64,000 bases of DNA from Myxococcales bacterium (GCA_003151595.1 PLXW01000077.1:1-64000); one strand, 5' to 3'; positions 25,425-33,819 are shown, numbered from the stretch's first letter. The notes: generated from the sequence alone by a model not told the origin. A program made the numbers and translations.

Positions 25425-25496
25425 GATCTTCGCCCCACCCGGTGTCCTGTCACGGAGGACGCCACGGGGGCTTTGCTTATCACGGCTCGGTGCGAC

Positions 25497-25513
25497 TGGT
25501 CGATGATCGACCA
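25497..25513. promoter_or_regulatory. Perfect TGGTCGAT-N-ATCGACCA palindrome upstream of the activator gene
   Basis: TGGTCGATGATCGACCA differs from the copy at 7105-7121 only in the central base. It is 73 bases upstream of the sigma-54 activator ATG, consistent with autoregulation. I could not find a good -24/-12 sequence between it and the gene. The 194 bases right of it, up to 25708, hold no gene. Confidence 0.6.
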
Positions 25514-25707
25514 GATCACGGCCGATCGTCGCTGATGGGCTATTGCGGCCCGCTCCAAGCGATGATGAATCGTGTTGCCCTATGACGGCCGTGCCACTCC
25601 GCCGACGCAGGAACTCAACGGGTTGATCGGCGACGTAATGCTTTTCGGAGTCGTACGGCGGCGCAGGATTTCGCGCGCGGAACGGTGATTGCTAAGCACA
25701 CGAAGAA

Positions 25708-26001
25708 ATGACGAATGGCCCAATCACGGCAGCTATCGCCGGCTTGGTCGCGGTTACGAACGAAGAGGAGCGAACCGCGCCGTCGATCGCTGCAATGTGG
25801 CTCGCGCGGCGCACGGGCTCTGCCATCGCGTGTACTCGCTGCGGCGTTCCAAATGCTGCTCTCGTGGGCAGCGAGCACCAATACCGATGGTCCTGTGTCC
25901 TCTGCGGCTGGCGCTCGCCGTGGTTCCTAGTGGTCGGGCGCGAGCTGCGCGGCTCTGGATTGGCCACGGTAACCCTGCGCGCCCCCGAAGGTGCCCGATG
26001 A
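25708..26001 (+). CDS. Small zinc-ribbon protein
   Basis: The 97-residue protein has a four-cysteine zinc ribbon in the middle: CTRCGVPNAAL (about 42) and WSCVLCGWRSPWF (about 61). The N-terminal half is alanine-rich and helical. Its stop overlaps the next gene's start (ATGA), so the two Cys-rich proteins are translationally coupled. A long minus-strand frame covers the same bases but lacks any domain and is rejected. Function unknown; possibly a nucleic-acid-binding adaptor. Confidence 0.6.
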   Translation: MTNGPITAAIAGLVAVTNEEERTAPSIAAMWLARRTGSAIACTRCGVPNAALVGSEHQYRWSCVLCGWRSPWFLVVGRELRGSGLATVTLRAPEGAR

Positions 26002-26348
26002 AACGTTGCGGTGCATGCCACCGAGCGTATGCCGGCATGGGACGGCGAGTGGTGGTCGGTGCTCGGTTCAGGAAGGTGTGTCCTACGTGCGCCGCGCCGG
26101 CCGTTCGCGTGATCCAGACGCTCGTGGTGCCTCGTTGCAACTGCGGGGGCGCGGCGGCGCTCTGCCTCTCGTGCAGCGCGCGGAACGTCGAGGCGATGCG
26201 CGTTCGAACGGTCCGTGCCTGCCTGCGAGCAATTCGCGGGAGCCTGGCGACGTTCAGGCGTGCCGCACCTTCGAAGGGGAGCAACTACGCCAGGGGGATC
26301 CGAGCCGGGCTCAGTCGCGCAATCAATGCGCTCATTCAACGCGCGTGA
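25998..26348 (+). CDS. Cys-rich putative zinc-binding protein
   Basis: The 116-residue protein from ATG 25998 has at least three cysteine pairs: CGACHRAY (residue 4), CPTCAAPAV (about 35) and CNCGGAAALCLSCSARN (about 53-70), followed by a very basic helical C-terminus (AMRVRTVRACLRAIRGSLAT). The start overlaps the previous stop by four bases. The combination of zinc knuckles and a basic tail suggests RNA or DNA binding. No named family recognised. Confidence 0.6.
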   Translation: MKRCGACHRAYAGMGRRVVVGARFRKVCPTCAAPAVRVIQTLVVPRCNCGGAAALCLSCSARNVEAMRVRTVRACLRAIRGSLATFRRAAPSKGSNYARGIRAGLSRAINALIQRA

Positions 26349-26399
26349 GCCGTCATCGGCCCTTGTTCGAACCTTCGAATGACGTAGATTGGAAACCGG

Positions 26400-26768
26400 A
26401 TGCACCTCTTGCTGGTGGAAGACAGCGACCTCGTCGCGCGTGCGGTCGTGCGGGTACTCCGACGCGACTTCGAGGTGCTTCGCGCCGACGATGGGGAAGC
26501 GGCACGAGAGATTCTCGCTGCACCAGGAGCGGCATTCGATCTGATCCTGAGCGACGTAACGATGCCGCGCCTCGATGGTCTCGGGTTGCTCCGGTGGATC
26601 CAAACGGAACGTCCCGAGCTGTTACGCCGGGTGCTCTTCATGACCGCCGATCCGCTGTGTCGGGCGGCTGTCGAGATCGGGCAAGCTCACGAGCACCCGA
26701 TTCTCACGAAGCCAGTTACGCGAGCGATGATCCGGCAACTCATCGAGACTATCGGCCGGAGAGTTTAG
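26400..26768 (+). CDS. Single-domain response regulator (CheY-like)
   Basis: The 122-residue receiver domain has no output domain. Features are acidic pair LLLVEDSD (residues 3-10), phospho-acceptor in LILSDVTMPRLDG (about 52), switch threonine in FMTAD (about 81) and the conserved lysine in ILTKPV (about 104). Its stop overlaps the convergent XRE gene by four bases. No cognate kinase is encoded nearby. The preceding zinc-ribbon pair and following XRE gene repeat the composition seen at 5-6 kb. Confidence 0.9.
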   Translation: MHLLLVEDSDLVARAVVRVLRRDFEVLRADDGEAAREILAAPGAAFDLILSDVTMPRLDGLGLLRWIQTERPELLRRVLFMTADPLCRAAVEIGQAHEHPILTKPVTRAMIRQLIETIGRRV

Positions 26769-27148
26769 GCCGGCTTCTTCTTCTTCCGTTCGGACATTCG
26801 CTTGGCTTCGCGGAGGAGAGCGCGTTGCTGCGTGTCGGAGAGGTCTCTCGCAAGCTCGACCAGCTGCTCAAGGGGAGTCGGACCGTATGCGACGAGCTCC
26901 GCGACGCTCATTTCGAGCGCCGCCGCGAGTCGGATGAGCGTGGCGAGCGAGGGAACGACCATGCCGCGCTCTAGCTCCGAAATGTACCCGCGGCCGAGTC
27001 CCGTCTCTTCGACGAATGCATCGAACGAACAATCGCGCTCGGCACGGAGCTTCTTTACGCGTTCACCGAGAACGACGGCGACCGCAACGGGCTCTTTTCG
27101 GTGCGGATTTGGGCGGCTGACGCGAGGACGCGTCCGAGCGGGAGGCAT
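26765..27148 (-). CDS. XRE-family helix-turn-helix regulator
   Basis: The 127-residue protein has an HTH_3 domain at about residues 28-88: VKKLRAERDCSFDAFVEETG, recognition segment LGRGYISELERGMVVPSLAT, then LIRLAAALEMSVAELV. The N-terminal 25 residues are Pro/Arg-rich and the C-terminus ends in a lysine run. Tail-to-tail overlap with the receiver gene. Probably a repressor within the island's regulatory block; its target is not evident. Confidence 0.85.
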   Translation of the reverse strand: MPPARTRPRVSRPNPHRKEPVAVAVVLGERVKKLRAERDCSFDAFVEETGLGRGYISELERGMVVPSLATLIRLAAALEMSVAELVAYGPTPLEQLVELARDLSDTQQRALLREAKRMSERKKKKPA

Positions 27149-27333
27149 GGCGCGCGGATGCTAGGCGCCGCGAGAGCACGAGCGGTTCGAAGGTTCGAAT
27201 GCGCAGCGCCGCATGCGATGTCGTTGGCGTGCGAGCACGGTCCGCGCACCCACTATTCGATTCAAACGCGCCTTGGATGCGCAAAGCCTGCTAGACGCGG
27301 TCCGGGTCGCCCTGGCGCGCCACCGCCACCAAT

Positions 27334-27849
27334 TCAGCGCCGCGTCTTCTTGCTATCGGGCGCCTTGGGTGGCGCCTCGTCGGGATGTTCCTCGTCCCAG
27401 CGGCGCTTACGCTCGTCGATCTCCCGGTCCCATCGTTCGAGAGCGCGGTCGGCCTCGTCGCGTGCGCGACGCTGACTCGATGGGGGCCCCGCCTTGCCAC
27501 TCTCGCGCGCGCCACTATCGGCATCGGGAGGGGCGAGAGGTTCGGCGACCCGGGGCCGTGAAACGGGCGCGCCTCGCTTAGCATTCCCGGCGCTCGCGCT
27601 TTTCTTCGCGGGTCCTTTCCGCCTCTTTCGCTGTCGCACGGTCGCATGCGCCGCATCGCTCTCGTGGCGGTACCGACGTCGGAGCAGGTTCTCCACCTCG
27701 GTCCCTTCGTAGAGAACCCGGCGCCCGGACGGATCGCTCGGATCCTTGAGCTTCGTCAAGAATTCGCCCTCCCATCGGATGACGGTGCGAATGGAGACGC
27801 CGCAGAGGCGAGCGACCTGTGAGCGGGAATAGAACAGTTGACGAGCCAT
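27334..27849 (-). CDS. MerR-like HTH protein with basic disordered tail
   Basis: The 171-residue protein has an N-terminal MerR/excisionase-like HTH (YSRSQVARLCGVSIRTVIRW, about 7-26, then GRRVLYEGTEVENLLRRRY). A long Lys/Arg/Pro/Ser-rich region (about 75-135) leads to a charged C-terminal helix (DRALERWDREIDERKRRWDE). It is divergent from the virus-like operon beginning at 28119, with 269 bases between, so it is a candidate regulator of that operon. The 185-base gap to the next minus gene holds nothing recognisable. Confidence 0.75.
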   Translation of the reverse strand: MARQLFYSRSQVARLCGVSIRTVIRWEGEFLTKLKDPSDPSGRRVLYEGTEVENLLRRRYRHESDAAHATVRQRKRRKGPAKKSASAGNAKRGAPVSRPRVAEPLAPPDADSGARESGKAGPPSSQRRARDEADRALERWDREIDERKRRWDEEHPDEAPPKAPDSKKTRR

Positions 27850-28118
27850 CGGCGGGGACCCCCGGAAGAGGACTTTCCTTCGACGCGGGAGAACCTCGAA
27901 CGATTGCCCCCCTTCGAAAAATAGTTTGTCAGCAAGATCGAGGCCTTCCGTGTCTGAGGCAGGAGGTTCGATTGGCCGGCAAAGACGCTGCCTTCACGCG
28001 CGCGAGATTGACACGCCAAGAACGTCGCGTCGTGACGTGAACAAGCAGCCAGTCATCGACTGCCAGTGCTGGAGAGTTACTTACCCGGTGTCACCACCCA
28101 ACAAGGAGGTCTCGGGAC
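27850..28118 (+). promoter_or_regulatory. Upstream region of the virus-like operon
   Basis: No gene lies in these 269 bases. A TTGACA element occurs at 28008-28013, but no convincing -10 hexamer follows at 17 bases. An ideal Shine-Dalgarno AAGGAGGT lies about 10 bases before the first ATG (28119), suggesting strong translation of the first gene. The divergent MerR-like gene ends the region on the left. Confidence 0.35.
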
Positions 28119-28607
28119 ATGTCATTCACAGCAGCATCGTTGGCAGAGGCTCGGAGCTACGCGGAGCGCGCACGCGCGAAGATGCGAGAGTTCCGATCCG
28201 AGAACAGCAAGAAAATCGCCGCGGGGGTCGCGGCGGTGGAAACAACCGGAACGGCTTACGCGTTCGGATTCTTGAACGGCCGCTTCGGCGGTGAGAAGGG
28301 CGAGATGTCGATTGGGGGCGTTGTCCCCGTCGATCTCCTCGCTGGGACGGCATTGCACGCTCTGGCCTTTTTCAACGGCCTGGACGACGACCAAGCGCCC
28401 CACGCGCACGCGATCGGAACCGGCGCTCTCGCGTCGTGCGCCTATCGTTACGGCCACCGGCTCGGCGAGTCGATGGCGATCAACGCTGGCGCGAAGGCGG
28501 CTCCTTCGCAGCTCGGCGGCGGGCCGGCGTTCCCGGCGCTCGGTGCGAACCCGCGCGTCGTGGCGATGCCCAATGGGCAGCAATACACCGTGGTCGCGCA
28601 CCCGTGA
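28119..28607 (+). CDS. First gene of the virus-like operon: small hydrophobic protein
   Basis: The 162-residue protein has an ideal AAGGAGGT Shine-Dalgarno sequence. An N-terminal amphipathic helix (about 5-30) is followed by weakly hydrophobic, glycine/alanine-rich segments (VVPVDLLAGTALHALAFFNG about 67-86; a second about 95-115) and a flexible Gly/Pro tail. It may associate with membrane or a particle interior. The ribosome site and first position suggest a structural protein made in quantity. No family recognised. Confidence 0.65.
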   Translation: MSFTAASLAEARSYAERARAKMREFRSENSKKIAAGVAAVETTGTAYAFGFLNGRFGGEKGEMSIGGVVPVDLLAGTALHALAFFNGLDDDQAPHAHAIGTGALASCAYRYGHRLGESMAINAGAKAAPSQLGGGPAFPALGANPRVVAMPNGQQYTVVAHP

Positions 28608-28649
28608 TCGCGATGTCGCGAAGGCACGAACGAAAGGACACATAGGCAC

Positions 28650-29321
28650 ATGAACGGTGGAAGATCGATGATCGTCGGGCGCGAAATGATCGTGGGAGGT
28701 CACGGTCAGCATCCCGACGACGACATGGACGAGCTCCTGCATCACACTTCGGTGGGTGCGGAGCGATCGACGGAGCTCGCGAGGCACAGTGAGGGACCTC
28801 ATCGCGCTGAGCACGAGCACCATCGCTACTCACGGCAACACGACTATCGCCCGCACCCGGTTCGGCCGCGCGAGCGGGAGGTCTACTACGAGGAGGACGA
28901 GCTCCCGCCGCCACGGCGTCGGATGCAGGAGCCCTCGCACGGACCGCGCGTCGTGCACACCGAACCAATGCACGAGAAGCGCCGTCACTTCCCGATCGGC
29001 TTCACGCAGTCCCAGATCCAACCGGGTCAGGTCGCCGAAGTCGAAGTGAAGCCGCAGGTGCTCTTTCGCGGTGAACGTCTTGCGGTCGCTCCGTCGAACG
29101 CGCGGTCGTTCTCAATTGTCGACATCAAGGTCGGCAAGGACAGCCAACTCGCGGCGACGGGCGAGATGCCCGCCGAAGCGTTCTCTGCGCTCGCCGTCGG
29201 CGTGCGCATGGAGCTCGACACCGCCCAGCCGGGCATCGTGGTCGTCTTGATCGTGCGCAACACCGACACGACGCCCCAGGACTTCAACGCGGTTCTCTAC
29301 GGAACCGTCTTCGAGGACTGA
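28650..29321 (+). CDS. Putative structural (capsid-like) protein with beta-rich C-terminal domain
   Basis: A 223-residue protein in two parts. Residues about 20-112 are His/Arg/Pro/Glu-rich and look disordered. Residues about 113-223 are a compact beta-rich domain (AEVEVKPQVLFRGERLAV, SFSIVDIKVGKDSQL, AVGVRMELDTAQPGIVVVLI, ending FNAVLYGTVFED) with the strand rhythm of a single jelly roll. I have a general impression of similar domains in uncharacterised phage-like clusters but cannot name a family. The second gene of the operon is a plausible place for the main structural protein. Capsid function is an inference that a structure prediction could settle. Confidence 0.55.
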   Translation: MNGGRSMIVGREMIVGGHGQHPDDDMDELLHHTSVGAERSTELARHSEGPHRAEHEHHRYSRQHDYRPHPVRPREREVYYEEDELPPPRRRMQEPSHGPRVVHTEPMHEKRRHFPIGFTQSQIQPGQVAEVEVKPQVLFRGERLAVAPSNARSFSIVDIKVGKDSQLAATGEMPAEAFSALAVGVRMELDTAQPGIVVVLIVRNTDTTPQDFNAVLYGTVFED

Positions 29322-29329
29322 GGCCCAAC

Positions 29330-29731
29330 GTGTACGCGCCGCTGTTTCAACTCCGAACATTTGACGTGATCGACAACGGCGCGAAGAGCCGCGTCCTCGA
29401 GCTTTTGCTCGAGGCGCTTATTGAAGCGGACATTGAGTACCTTCGGGTGTGCCCCTCGACACCGTCGCTCTACGAGAGCGGCGTCGTCTACGAAGAGGAG
29501 CCCGGGGAACGGGACAACTGGCAAGACATTCCCGAGACACTGGGTCTTGGGAACGGAGATTGCGAAGACCTCGGCTGCTGGCGCATCGCCGAGCTTCGCT
29601 TCCGTGCGGAGGAGCACGCGACCCCGTTCATCACGTGGCGCGAGGTCGGAGACCGCACCGTCTATCACATTGCCGTCCGCAGGTCGGACGGCACCGTGGA
29701 AGACCCGAGTCGCCTGTTGGGTATGCGCTGA
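29330..29731 (+). CDS. Transglutaminase-like cysteine protein
   Basis: The 133-residue protein contains the Cys-His-Asp arrangement of the transglutaminase/papain-like fold: LGNGDCEDLGCW with C78, VYHIAV with H113, and D120 or D125 in SDGTVEDPSRLLG. Similar compact GDC(D/E)DL proteins occur in phage structural gene clusters, where they may act as proteases or cross-linkers. It starts with GTG 8 bases after the previous stop, preceded by GAGG. Cytosolic or particle-associated; substrate unknown. Confidence 0.7.
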   Translation: MYAPLFQLRTFDVIDNGAKSRVLELLLEALIEADIEYLRVCPSTPSLYESGVVYEEEPGERDNWQDIPETLGLGNGDCEDLGCWRIAELRFRAEEHATPFITWREVGDRTVYHIAVRRSDGTVEDPSRLLGMR

Positions 29732-29869
29732 AGGCCGGGTGAGTGCGCGCACGCGTGGGGCACACGCGGCGCGGTATGCGGCGAAGGCGCTTCAAGCGCG
29801 CTTTCGCAACTGCGGACGTGTGCGCGCACTCGCCCCCGGCGAGGTTTTTTCACGACTGGAGAAGAGGTC

Positions 29870-31600
29870 ATGCCGTTTGTTTTGTTCTTGCTGAGCGTGG
29901 CGACGTTGGTCGCCGTGTCATCGAAGTCGAAGGCGTCTCCGCCGGTCGGACGTTCGCAGACGTTCACGCTCGACGCGAACATGCCCGACTCGCTTCGGAA
30001 CCAAGTGCTCGCGGCGCTCGTCAGCGGCACCGATCCGGCGACGCTCGACGCATTCGCGACGGCGATTCAGGCGCAGTACCCGCTGTCTGCGGGACTCCTT
30101 CACGTGAAGGCGACCTCGCTGCGAGCGGGGATACCCGTCGGCCCGCCGGTGCCGTCGCTTCCCGTGGTCGCGACGAACGATCCCGGCGGGCCGCAGCTCG
30201 ATGGGTCGATGTCGCCCGCGCTCATTGCGTTCGTTCACGCGGAGCTCGCGAGCGAGACCGATCCGAACAAGCTTCTCACGCTCGCGAACACACTCGGGGC
30301 GCAATACCCGATCGCCGCCGAACTGCTCACGCAACGCGCGGCCGTGGTCAACGTGCAGCCGTCGCCGGCTCCATCACCCGCTCCGGTGATTCCCGCCGGG
30401 CCCGCGCTGAACATGCCGGGGTTGGATCCAGGGATGCCGCCGGACGTCGCGCAGACCGTGATGGGGGAGCTGATCGGCGACAACGATCCGGCGAAGCTCC
30501 AAGCCTACGCGACGCAGATCCAAGCCCAGTATCCGATGGCCGCGAGCCTCCTCGCCTCGAAGGCGTCCACGATTCTCTCTCTCCAGCAGCAACAGCCATC
30601 GCCCGGTCCGCAACCGATCCCGGTGGTCGGACCGACGTTCCCCTCGGGGCCCACCATGGGAATGGACTCGGGGATGCCGCCCGAGACTGTGCAGCTCGTG
30701 CTCAACGAGCTCGCGAACGAGGGAGACCCGACGAAGCTCCAGGCGTTCGCCGACCAGCTCGCACCGAAGTATCCGATCGCGGCGGGACTCCTGCGATCGC
30801 GCGCGAACGTGATCCTCGTCACGCGCCCGCCGAGCCAGGTTGTCCCGCCGTATCCCTCCGATCCGACGAACAGCTACCTCGTTCAGCAGGGGGACTTTCC
30901 GTGGAAGATTGCGACGAAGTTCACAGGGCACGGCGCCCGTTGGCCGGAGCTCGTTGCTGCGAACCCGACCAAGCCCCGCGCGGCGGACGGCAACTTCGCG
31001 ACGCTCCTTCCGGGAGAGAAGCTCTCCCTTCCCGCCGCGTGGGCCGGTGCACCGTCGGTCATGCCGAGCGCTCCTCCCACGACGGTCGCGACGACCGACC
31101 TGAGCGTCGTGCCGATCATCGCGCCGCAGCCCTCACCGCCGCCCGGTGATGGGATCGGGCTCGACCCGAACATGCCGTCCGACGTCGCGACTGCCGTGCG
31201 CAACGCGCTCCAGACGGCGACGGACGCGAACCAGGTGCGCGGCTTCGCCGCCAGCATCGCGCCGCACTACCCGAGGTCCGCTGACCTGCTCAACGCGAAG
31301 GCGAACGCTCTCTCCGCGTTTGGCCCGACGAAGGCCGTCGTTCTTTCAAGTGCGCCGCTCGCGCCTTCGAACGCGCCGGCCCCCACCTACAAGGTCAAGC
31401 CGGGCGACTCGCCGTCGAAGATCGCCGCGACACTGGTGCACGACGGGAATCGTTGGAAGGAGCTCGTCGCCGCGAACCCGCAGAAGAAGCGCGCCGCGAA
31501 CGGCAACTTCGCGACGCTCGTGCCCGGTGAGTTGCTCCAGCTCCCCGCCTCGTGGGCGAACGGCGCTCCCGCCCGACCGGCGGCCCAGGGAGGGGCGTGA
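29870..31600 (+). CDS. Repeat protein with five helical modules and two LysM-like modules
   Basis: A 576-residue protein. Residues 1-17 are a hydrophobic signal or anchor (MPFVLFLLSVATLVAVSS). Five copies of a helical repeat of about 50 residues follow the pattern 'P..v...v...L....D...L.a.A..i...YP.aA.lL..rA': near residues 38, 112, 190 and 268, with the last near 428. Two LysM-like modules (YLVQQGDFPWKIATKF about 339; YKVKPGDSPSKIAATL about 506) share the segment ELVAANP and end in FATL(L/V)PGE. LysM binds peptidoglycan, so the protein probably sits at the cell wall or on a particle that contacts it. ATG preceded by GGAGAAGAGG. Confidence 0.8.
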   Translation: MPFVLFLLSVATLVAVSSKSKASPPVGRSQTFTLDANMPDSLRNQVLAALVSGTDPATLDAFATAIQAQYPLSAGLLHVKATSLRAGIPVGPPVPSLPVVATNDPGGPQLDGSMSPALIAFVHAELASETDPNKLLTLANTLGAQYPIAAELLTQRAAVVNVQPSPAPSPAPVIPAGPALNMPGLDPGMPPDVAQTVMGELIGDNDPAKLQAYATQIQAQYPMAASLLASKASTILSLQQQQPSPGPQPIPVVGPTFPSGPTMGMDSGMPPETVQLVLNELANEGDPTKLQAFADQLAPKYPIAAGLLRSRANVILVTRPPSQVVPPYPSDPTNSYLVQQGDFPWKIATKFTGHGARWPELVAANPTKPRAADGNFATLLPGEKLSLPAAWAGAPSVMPSAPPTTVATTDLSVVPIIAPQPSPPPGDGIGLDPNMPSDVATAVRNALQTATDANQVRGFAASIAPHYPRSADLLNAKANALSAFGPTKAVVLSSAPLAPSNAPAPTYKVKPGDSPSKIAATLVHDGNRWKELVAANPQKKRAANGNFATLVPGELLQLPASWANGAPARPAAQGGA

Positions 31601-31603
31601 GTC

Positions 31604-33112
31604 ATGGCACTCCGTCAATACGACGTCGTTCTCGCCGACGGTCGATTCCGCATCGTCCTCACTGATCGCCGGCGCCTCTTCGCGGTGCTCGATGCGCCGG
31701 AGACCGCGCTTGGACCGCTCCGCGTCGCCTTCGAGATCGATCGACGCTCCGCGAGTGAGCGTACACAGCACGTCGTCAGCGGCGCGCCCGAGTCCAGCCG
31801 AAATGGAGTGCTGCCTGGTGAACAAGCGTTCGAGACGGCATCGACGCTCGCTCCAAGGATCGCGCCTCCCGCCTTTGCGCTCCTGAACGACTCGGCGACG
31901 CGCGGCGCGAAGATCCTTCACGCTCAGATACCGCGTCTCCCGGCCTCGGCACGAGGGCCCATCGAGGCCGCCGCGAGGATCGTCCTGCGCGCGCGCCTCG
32001 GCGATCTCGCAGCCAAGCGATTCATTCAACGTGTCCTCGCGGGAGTTCGCACCGACTCCGGGGAAGCGCACGCCCTTCGAAGTGCGTTGATCGAAGGCCA
32101 CCGCTTAGTCCTGGAGATGATCGGAACGAACACCGATCCATTCCGTCGATTCACCGGAGTCCTAGAGCGCGGCGACTTTCACGCCGTGCGGTCGCTGGTT
32201 GCGGACGGCTCGACGAGAGCGCAGGAGCGTGAACGCGAAACCGTCGACGACTTCGTCAAGCTGTTCGCCGAGGCTGCGCAGGCTCCCGCGTATGACGACG
32301 GCGACCTGGCTGACGATGGCGACGAAGTGTCCGGTCTTCCCGCCGTGCGTGGCCCGTCGACCACAGTCGGATTCGGCGTTGGAGGCGCCATTGGAATAGC
32401 GGCCGAAGCGGCGAGCGGGAACGTGGCAGGTGCGGCCGCTGACACCGGCAGCGCTCTTGGAGGAAACCTCGCCAAGGGCGCAGCGATCGGGAGCGCGATC
32501 GGGAGCGTGATTCCTGGCCTTGGAACGGCCATCGGTGGCGCGGTGGGCGCCGTCATCGGGGGCATCGGCTCGCTCTTCGGTCATCACCACCACGGACCGC
32601 TCGACTACGAGCGCATGTCCGGCGGTCTCGGCACGAAGATGGCTCGACACATCGCCGAGAAGATTCGGTCGGCGCCTCGGTGGCAGGCGCACTTCCAAGC
32701 CATCTATCGGCACCTCCCCGCGGGCACCGCGAACGTGAAGGGGCTCGGCGATCTCGTCGCTCACGAACTCTTCCCGCACGACGAGTACGGCAAGGACGCG
32801 ACGACGGGGCACGCGGACGGACTCGCCGAGTGGTTCGCAGAACAACCCGATTGGGAGACGCTCCTGCATTCGAACGGCGTTCCACCCGGCGATCGGCATC
32901 AACTCGAAGCACGCATCCACGCTGCGAAGAACCGGCGCGACGACGCACGAAAAGCATGGGACGCGCTTCAGCACCGCGCGCCGCGGACGAGTGTCGCGCC
33001 TCCTCGTCCGCCGCCCGCTCAGCCCGAGCTCTTGTCGACGTGGGAACCCATCGCCGCGCTCCCCGTCACGACGGGCTGCGCTTGCGACCCGGAGCCGGGG
33101 GGTGCGTCGTGA
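31604..33112 (+). CDS. Large protein with a central glycine-zipper membrane-active region
   Basis: A 502-residue protein starting 3 bases after the previous stop with GGAGGGG upstream. The N-terminal 240 residues are helical and Arg/Ala-rich. Residues about 251-331 are a long Gly/Ala zipper (GGAIGIAAEAASGNVAGAAA, then GSAIGSVIPGLGTAIGGAVG) ending in a HHHHG patch, the composition of pore-forming or tape/pilot-type membrane segments. The C-terminal part includes EWFAEQPDWETLLHSNG and a Pro-rich tail. No family recognised. It overlaps the next gene (GTGA). A role in crossing or anchoring to a membrane is inferred. Confidence 0.65.
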   Translation: MALRQYDVVLADGRFRIVLTDRRRLFAVLDAPETALGPLRVAFEIDRRSASERTQHVVSGAPESSRNGVLPGEQAFETASTLAPRIAPPAFALLNDSATRGAKILHAQIPRLPASARGPIEAAARIVLRARLGDLAAKRFIQRVLAGVRTDSGEAHALRSALIEGHRLVLEMIGTNTDPFRRFTGVLERGDFHAVRSLVADGSTRAQERERETVDDFVKLFAEAAQAPAYDDGDLADDGDEVSGLPAVRGPSTTVGFGVGGAIGIAAEAASGNVAGAAADTGSALGGNLAKGAAIGSAIGSVIPGLGTAIGGAVGAVIGGIGSLFGHHHHGPLDYERMSGGLGTKMARHIAEKIRSAPRWQAHFQAIYRHLPAGTANVKGLGDLVAHELFPHDEYGKDATTGHADGLAEWFAEQPDWETLLHSNGVPPGDRHQLEARIHAAKNRRDDARKAWDALQHRAPRTSVAPPRPPPAQPELLSTWEPIAALPVTTGCACDPEPGGAS

Positions 33113-33819
33113 GGGCCGGGTCGATCGCAGCTCCTTTCGCGACCCGCCGCACTCGTGACGTGAATCACGGTGACCGCACCGTGCTTCGCGGCGGCGAACC
33201 CAAGACGCTCGCGTGGATCAGCGTCGATACGTCGCAGGCGTTCACCGTGTACGCGACGGCCCGCCTCGATCCGCCGACCGCGAACGTCGTCCCCATCGTG
33301 ACGATCGAGTGGGGCCATGGCGGTGCGTCACTCCTCGGCGAGTATGCCGTGATCAAGCGCCTACGCGTCCCCGTCGTCGCGAGCATGGTGAAGCTCTCGG
33401 GACGTCTCGTGGATGCGGCGACGGGGAAGGCGGCGCCGAACAGCGTTTCGGGAGAGATCGCCGCTGCGATTGCGCCAGGGAGCGACGGTCAGACGCTCCG
33501 CGCGACCTGGTGGATCGCCCAGAGTGGCGCCGAGGGACTCGCCGCGCGCGGACAACAGCGCGTGCTCACGCTCGATGGGTACAACGCGGGCACCGCGCCA
33601 GCGTGGATCATGGTCTTCGACGACACCGCGCGACCTGCGGATGGAACGCCGCCCGTCATGGCGCGGCCCGCGGCGACGTACCCCCGGACGTTTCGCATGC
33701 GGCGCTTCGACACGCGCGGGTTCATGCGCGGCGTGTACTGGGCCGCGAGTTCGACGCCGCTCCTTCTCACCTTCGATCCGAGCGCCTCGCTGCGCATCGA
33801 TACGGAGTTGCTCGCATGA
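33109..33819 (+). CDS. Beta-rich putative structural protein
   Basis: The 236-residue protein starts at GTG 33109, overlapping the previous stop by four bases; the much longer frame upstream is antisense-like and rejected. The composition is beta-strand-rich throughout (TLAWISVDTSQAFTVYATAR, PIVTIEWGHGGASLLGEYAV, RATWWIAQSGAEG, RQ..LTLDGYNAG) with no signal peptide, membrane helix or catalytic motif. Its position among wall- and membrane-acting proteins suggests a particle or spike component. Family unknown. Confidence 0.6.
   Translation: MRAGSIAAPFATRRTRDVNHGDRTVLRGGEPKTLAWISVDTSQAFTVYATARLDPPTANVVPIVTIEWGHGGASLLGEYAVIKRLRVPVVASMVKLSGRLVDAATGKAAPNSVSGEIAAAIAPGSDGQTLRATWWIAQSGAEGLAARGQQRVLTLDGYNAGTAPAWIMVFDDTARPADGTPPVMARPAATYPRTFRMRRFDTRGFMRGVYWAASSTPLLLTFDPSASLRIDTELLA

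Noticed and set aside
25692..26603. Minus-strand frame across the zinc-ribbon pair and receiver gene
   Set aside because: No domain is visible, and the plus strand encodes zinc knuckles, a four-base overlap and a receiver domain.
29743..31149. Long plus-strand frame in the repeat/LysM gene
   Set aside because: It is a frame-shifted Arg/Gly/Asp-rich shadow of the repeat protein.
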